From Pseudomonas sp. LRP2-20 (GTDB lineage: Bacteria > Pseudomonadota > Gammaproteobacteria > Pseudomonadales > Pseudomonadaceae): DNA of 64,000 nt. Each line of letters opens with the position of its first letter. Positions within the stretch are counted from its first letter, which is position 1. Below, piece after piece: positions 61,568-64,000 of the stretch. The notes below the pieces were generated by a model. That model was given only the letters and a program-made list of their open reading frames with translations. It was not told where the DNA came from and did no database searches. The DNA lies in the NCBI RefSeq assembly GCF_024349685.1, contig NZ_AP025944.1:2734001-2798000 (forward strand), written 5' to 3'. Made by a program: the position numbers and the translations under genes.

Positions 61568-61580
61568 GTTATCGTACAAC
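61568..61580. promoter_or_regulatory. Putative FadR-type operator upstream of kdgD
   Basis: GTTATCGTACAAC shares 12 of 13 bases with the site in the promoter of the FadR-type gene (54593-54605). The outer GTT and AAC form an imperfect palindrome. Confidence 0.6.
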
Positions 61581-61660
61581 ATGTGCGATGACTAGTCCCC
61601 TTTGCAGAAATTTTTGCGGGATGCCATGGGGTACGGTTCGGGATGTGTGTGGGTGCGCAT

Positions 61661-62317
61661 ATCGCGCCGCCCGCGCGGCGCATCGCGAGCTTTGCTCGCT
61701 CCTACGTCTGTTTCGGGCCAGTAAAGTCTGTGACAGGCGCGCGCGACCGCCTTGTGGGTACGACGCGATATCGCGCCATGCGCCAAGGCGTTCGCGCGCC
61801 AATCCCCCAGCGCCGCCCGCGCGGCGCATCGCGAGCTTTGCTCGCTCCTACGTCTGTTTCGGGCCAGTAAAGTCTGTGACAGGCGCGCGCGACCGCCTTG
61901 TGGGTACGACGCGATTTCGCGCCATGCGCCAAGGCGTTCGCGCGCCAATCCCCCAGCGCCGCCCGCGCGGCGCATCGCGAGCTTTGCTCGCTCCTACGTC
62001 TGTTTCGGGCCAGTAAAGTCTGTGACAGGCGCGCGCGACCGCCTTGTGGGTACGACGCGATATCGCGCCATGCGCCAAGGCGTTCGCGCGCCAATCCCCC
62101 AGCGCCGCCCGCGCGGCGCATCGCGAGCTTTGCTCGCTCCTACGTCTGTTTCGGGCCAGTAAAGTCTGTGACAGGCGCGCGCGACCGCCTTGTGGGTACG
62201 ACGCCATATCGCGCCATGCGCCAAGGCGTTCGCGCGCCAATCCCCCAGGACTGATTGGCCCGAAACAAACGTAGGAGCGAGCAAAGCTCGCGATGCGCCG
62301 CGCGGGCGGCGCTCGAT
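61661..62317. repeat. Expanded 221-bp element: four tandem 146-bp units plus one inverted arm (copy 4)
   Basis: The left arm plus centre is repeated four times with a period of exactly 146 bp (units starting 61664, 61810, 61956 and 62102), followed by a single right arm (about 62256-62317). Units are nearly identical; substitutions noted are A to T at 61916 in unit 2 and G to C at 62205 in unit 4, indicating recent expansion. All units carry the hairpin GCGAGC-TTT-GCTCGC and the right arm carries its exact complement. Several long frames through the array come from the repeat and are not genes. The array fills the gap upstream of kdgD and downstream of the amidotransferase-like gene. Confidence 0.93.
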
Positions 62318-62524
62318 CTCACAGGCGCAGAAGATCCTACGACAACCACTTGGCAGTCATCGTATCTCTTAACAGGAAAGAGGAAAAAAACGATCGCGGA
62401 GACAGGCACAAGCCCGCCGCCCGCTTCCACGGGAAGTGTTCTGGGACCAGCAGAGGGTGACCGGGGAAGCGGGGGCGGCCTTGCGCCGCCCCGCGATCAA
62501 AGCTAACGAAGCTGAAACCGAGTG

Positions 62525-63334
62525 TCAGGCGGCCTGTTGGCGCTTGATCTGGCTTTTGCGCACCTGGGCGCGGCAGGCATCGCCGAAGGCCTGGAAAATC
62601 TTGATCGAATCAGGGTTCTTCGCCGCTTGCCATTCCGGGTGCCACTGCACGGCAAACAGGAACGGCGAGATGCTTGGGGCGTGGATCGCCTCGACCAGGC
62701 CGTCTTCGGCGTGGGCGATCGGCTCGATGCCAGCGCCGAGGTTGCGCAGGCCCTGGCCGTGCAGCGAGTTCACACGGATCTCGTCGGTGCCCAGGGTTTC
62801 ACGCAGCCAGCTGCCTGGCTTGATCTTCACGCCATGCACCTGGGCGTACTGCACATCGACCGGATCTTCCGGGTTTTCCCGGTGGTCGTTGAAGCCAGGC
62901 TCGGCGTAGACCTTCTGGTAGATGTCGCCGCCCAGGGCAACGTTGATTTCCTGCATGCCACGGCAAATGCCGAAGATCGGCAGGCCGCGCTTGAGCGCTG
63001 CCTTGACCAGCGGGATGTCGAACAGGTCGCGGTTCTTGTCCTGGCCCTTGCCGGGAGTCTCGTTTTCCTGGCCGTACAGGGTCGGGTCGATGTTGCTGCC
63101 GGCACCGGTCAGGTACACGCCGTCGGCCATGTCCAGATAGGTCTCGAGGTCTTCGATGCCACAGCAGGTAGGCACCAGTACCGGAACGCAATCGGCGAAG
63201 TCGACCAGCGGGGTGATGTATTTGTGGGTCATGACCTGATAGTCATGGCCTTTGCGCTCTTGGCTGCCCATGGTCATCAGGACGACGGGTTTGCGCAGGG
63301 AAGGTTGCTTGTTGCCAATGTTGCTGTTGGACAT
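62525..63334 (-). CDS. Gamma-glutamyl-gamma-aminobutyrate hydrolase-like (class I amidotransferase fold)
   Basis: A 269-residue peptidase C26 family protein (PuuD/SpuA-like). The catalytic triad is C124 (FGICRGMQEINVALGG), H232 and E234 (VQWHPEW). Members hydrolyse gamma-glutamyl-GABA in putrescine catabolism or related gamma-glutamyl amides. No other puu/spu genes are visible, so substrate specificity is open. ATG 63334 has AAGGTG 5 bp upstream. An ABC-transporter ATPase for amino acids lies upstream on the same strand. Confidence 0.85.
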   Translation of the reverse strand: MSNSNIGNKQPSLRKPVVLMTMGSQERKGHDYQVMTHKYITPLVDFADCVPVLVPTCCGIEDLETYLDMADGVYLTGAGSNIDPTLYGQENETPGKGQDKNRDLFDIPLVKAALKRGLPIFGICRGMQEINVALGGDIYQKVYAEPGFNDHRENPEDPVDVQYAQVHGVKIKPGSWLRETLGTDEIRVNSLHGQGLRNLGAGIEPIAHAEDGLVEAIHAPSISPFLFAVQWHPEWQAAKNPDSIKIFQAFGDACRAQVRKSQIKRQQAA

Positions 63335-63631
63335 ATGTCACCTTATGACAGGGCTCTGCCTGTCGTTGTTGTGCAGGTGCACGGCACGTGGCCTGGATGT
63401 GCTACCTGAAGTCCCGAGCACTGCCGGCTCATCACTGGACGATTCCGGTCGGGGCTTGTAGATAGCTTGCCAGAGCCGTTCGATATGTCAAACGAGCAAA
63501 AGGCGGTTAAGGCGCCGAATTACGGGGCCTGAACCCTTGCGAGCCTGAGCCGGCAAGGGTTTGGCGGGGGGTAAGGTCAATTATATTTAACGACGCAGTT
63601 GGATCATTGCAGCGCTGCAATGATCGACCGC
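63335..63631. other. Gap between the ABC ATPase and the amidotransferase-like gene
   Basis: This 297-bp gap contains the promoter region of the gene at 62525-63334 and a perfect palindrome (listed separately). I see no gene in it. Confidence 0.6.
63602..63625. terminator. Perfect 24-bp palindrome after the ABC ATPase gene
   Basis: Arms GATCATTGCAGC and GCTGCAATGATC are adjacent with no spacer, 6 bp after the ATPase stop codon. No T-run follows on either side. It is either a terminator-type hairpin without a T-tract or a dimeric protein-binding site. Confidence 0.5.
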
Positions 63632-64000
63632 TCAGTGCAGTATCTGCGCCAGGAAGGCCTTGGCCCGCGCTGTGCGCGGCTGGTTGAAGAACACCTGGGG
63701 CGGGCTGTCCTCGATGATCTGCCCGCCTTCGAGGAACAGCACCCGTTCCGCCACCTGCCGGGCAAAGCCCATCTCATGGGTGACACAGAGCATGGTCATG
63801 CCAGTGCCGGCCAGTTGCACCAGTACGTCCAGCACTTCGGCGACCATCTCCGGGTCGAGCGCCGAGGTCGGCTCGTCGAACAGCATGATGCGCGGCTTCA
63901 TGCACAGCGCCCGGGCGATCGCCACGCGCTGCTGCTGGCCGCCGGACAACTGGCTGGGGTACTTGTGTGCCTGGCTCTCGATGCCGACCTTGCTCAGGTA
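63632..64000 (-). CDS. Polar amino-acid ABC transporter ATPase, 5' end outside window
   Basis: The C-terminal 122 residues of an ABC ATPase of the GlnQ/HisP class. The signature LSGGQQQRVAIARAL, Walker B (IMLFDEPTSALDP) and the H-loop (VTHEMGFARQ) are visible; the Walker A part lies beyond the window. It energises import of an amino acid (the family serves Glu, Gln, Asp, Arg, His). The remaining transporter genes are expected to the right of the window. Confidence 0.9.
   Translation of the reverse strand, partial: YLSKVGIESQAHKYPSQLSGGQQQRVAIARALCMKPRIMLFDEPTSALDPEMVAEVLDVLVQLAGTGMTMLCVTHEMGFARQVAERVLFLEGGQIIEDSPPQVFFNQPRTARAKAFLAQILH

Noticed and set aside
61664..62247. Possible CRISPR array
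   Set aside because: Units are 146 bp, contiguous and almost wholly identical; there are no unique spacers and no cas genes.
61426..62284. Several overlapping frames of 75-196 codons on both strands with repeated Arg/Ala-rich blocks
   Set aside because: They are translations of the 146-bp tandem repeat; the same peptide appears in several phases and no ribosome site precedes any of them.
63336..63350. Small inverted repeat TGTCA-CCTTA-TGACA before the amidotransferase-like gene
   Set aside because: The arms are only five bases and overlap the ribosome site, so chance is a sufficient explanation.

Overview
The window is high-GC, gene-dense chromosomal DNA from a Pseudomonas of the P. putida group. 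Evidence for this: the 35-bp P. putida-type REP repeat (GTGGGAGCGGG hairpins, often as inverted pairs) recurs seven times; the gene families (TtdAB, PqiAB, GarD/KdgD, OsmC-YcaO fusion, HvfABC) are in typical pseudomonad form; and 4-bp ATGA/GTGA overlaps are frequent. No rRNA, tRNA, CRISPR array, prophage or full insertion sequence was seen. The first and last genes are cut by the window edges.

Layout. 1-5559: three SPFH (HflK/HflC/stomatin-like) membrane proteins followed by a CPC-type metal P-type ATPase; two of the four carry His-rich N-termini. 5704-9174: chemoreceptor, DUF3144 protein, PAS-GGDEF protein and isochorismatase-like hydrolase. 9263-12439: a membrane protein, then an HvfABC-type RiPP operon whose precursor has six EGKCG motifs fused to EF-hands. 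12451-17948: two small proteins, an isolated BamA paralog and a divergent CpxR/CpxA-like pair; the intergenic region has a GTAAA-N5-GTAAA box, repeated in front of the small gene at 13011. 18255-23107: LysR regulator and an uncharacterised catabolic operon (amidohydrolase, MFS, SDR, sugar-isomerase-like). 24391-27273: dicarboxylate carrier plus L-tartrate dehydratase. 27402-29624: MFS drug exporter and TetR repressor. 30489-33915: pqiAABC, followed by a membrane diguanylate cyclase and a solute-binding protein. 37095-42310: molybdenum hydroxylase IorAB, triheme cytochrome c and XdhC. 42680-53580: OsmC-YcaO, PQQ-type dehydrogenase, YeeE/OsmC pair and assorted small genes. 53690-61511: two GntR regulators and the oxidative galactarate/glucarate operon. 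62525-64000: a glutamine-amidotransferase hydrolase and an amino-acid ABC ATPase fragment.

How genes work together. KdgD, the MFS carrier, GarD and the dioxovalerate dehydrogenase make a complete route from galactarate to 2-oxoglutarate; a 13-mer shared (12/13) by the promoters of kdgD and of the nearby FadR-type gene points to the regulator. HvfB and HvfC should modify the cysteines of the EGKCG precursor to give an exported copper-binding peptide. The Cpx-like pair probably controls the BamA paralog.

The most unusual non-coding signal is a 221-bp repeat with 62-bp inverted arms. It occurs at four loci. Base differences between loci are mirrored in both arms, and one copy has grown into four tandem 146-bp units (61661-62317). 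It looks like a long relative of the REPIN class.
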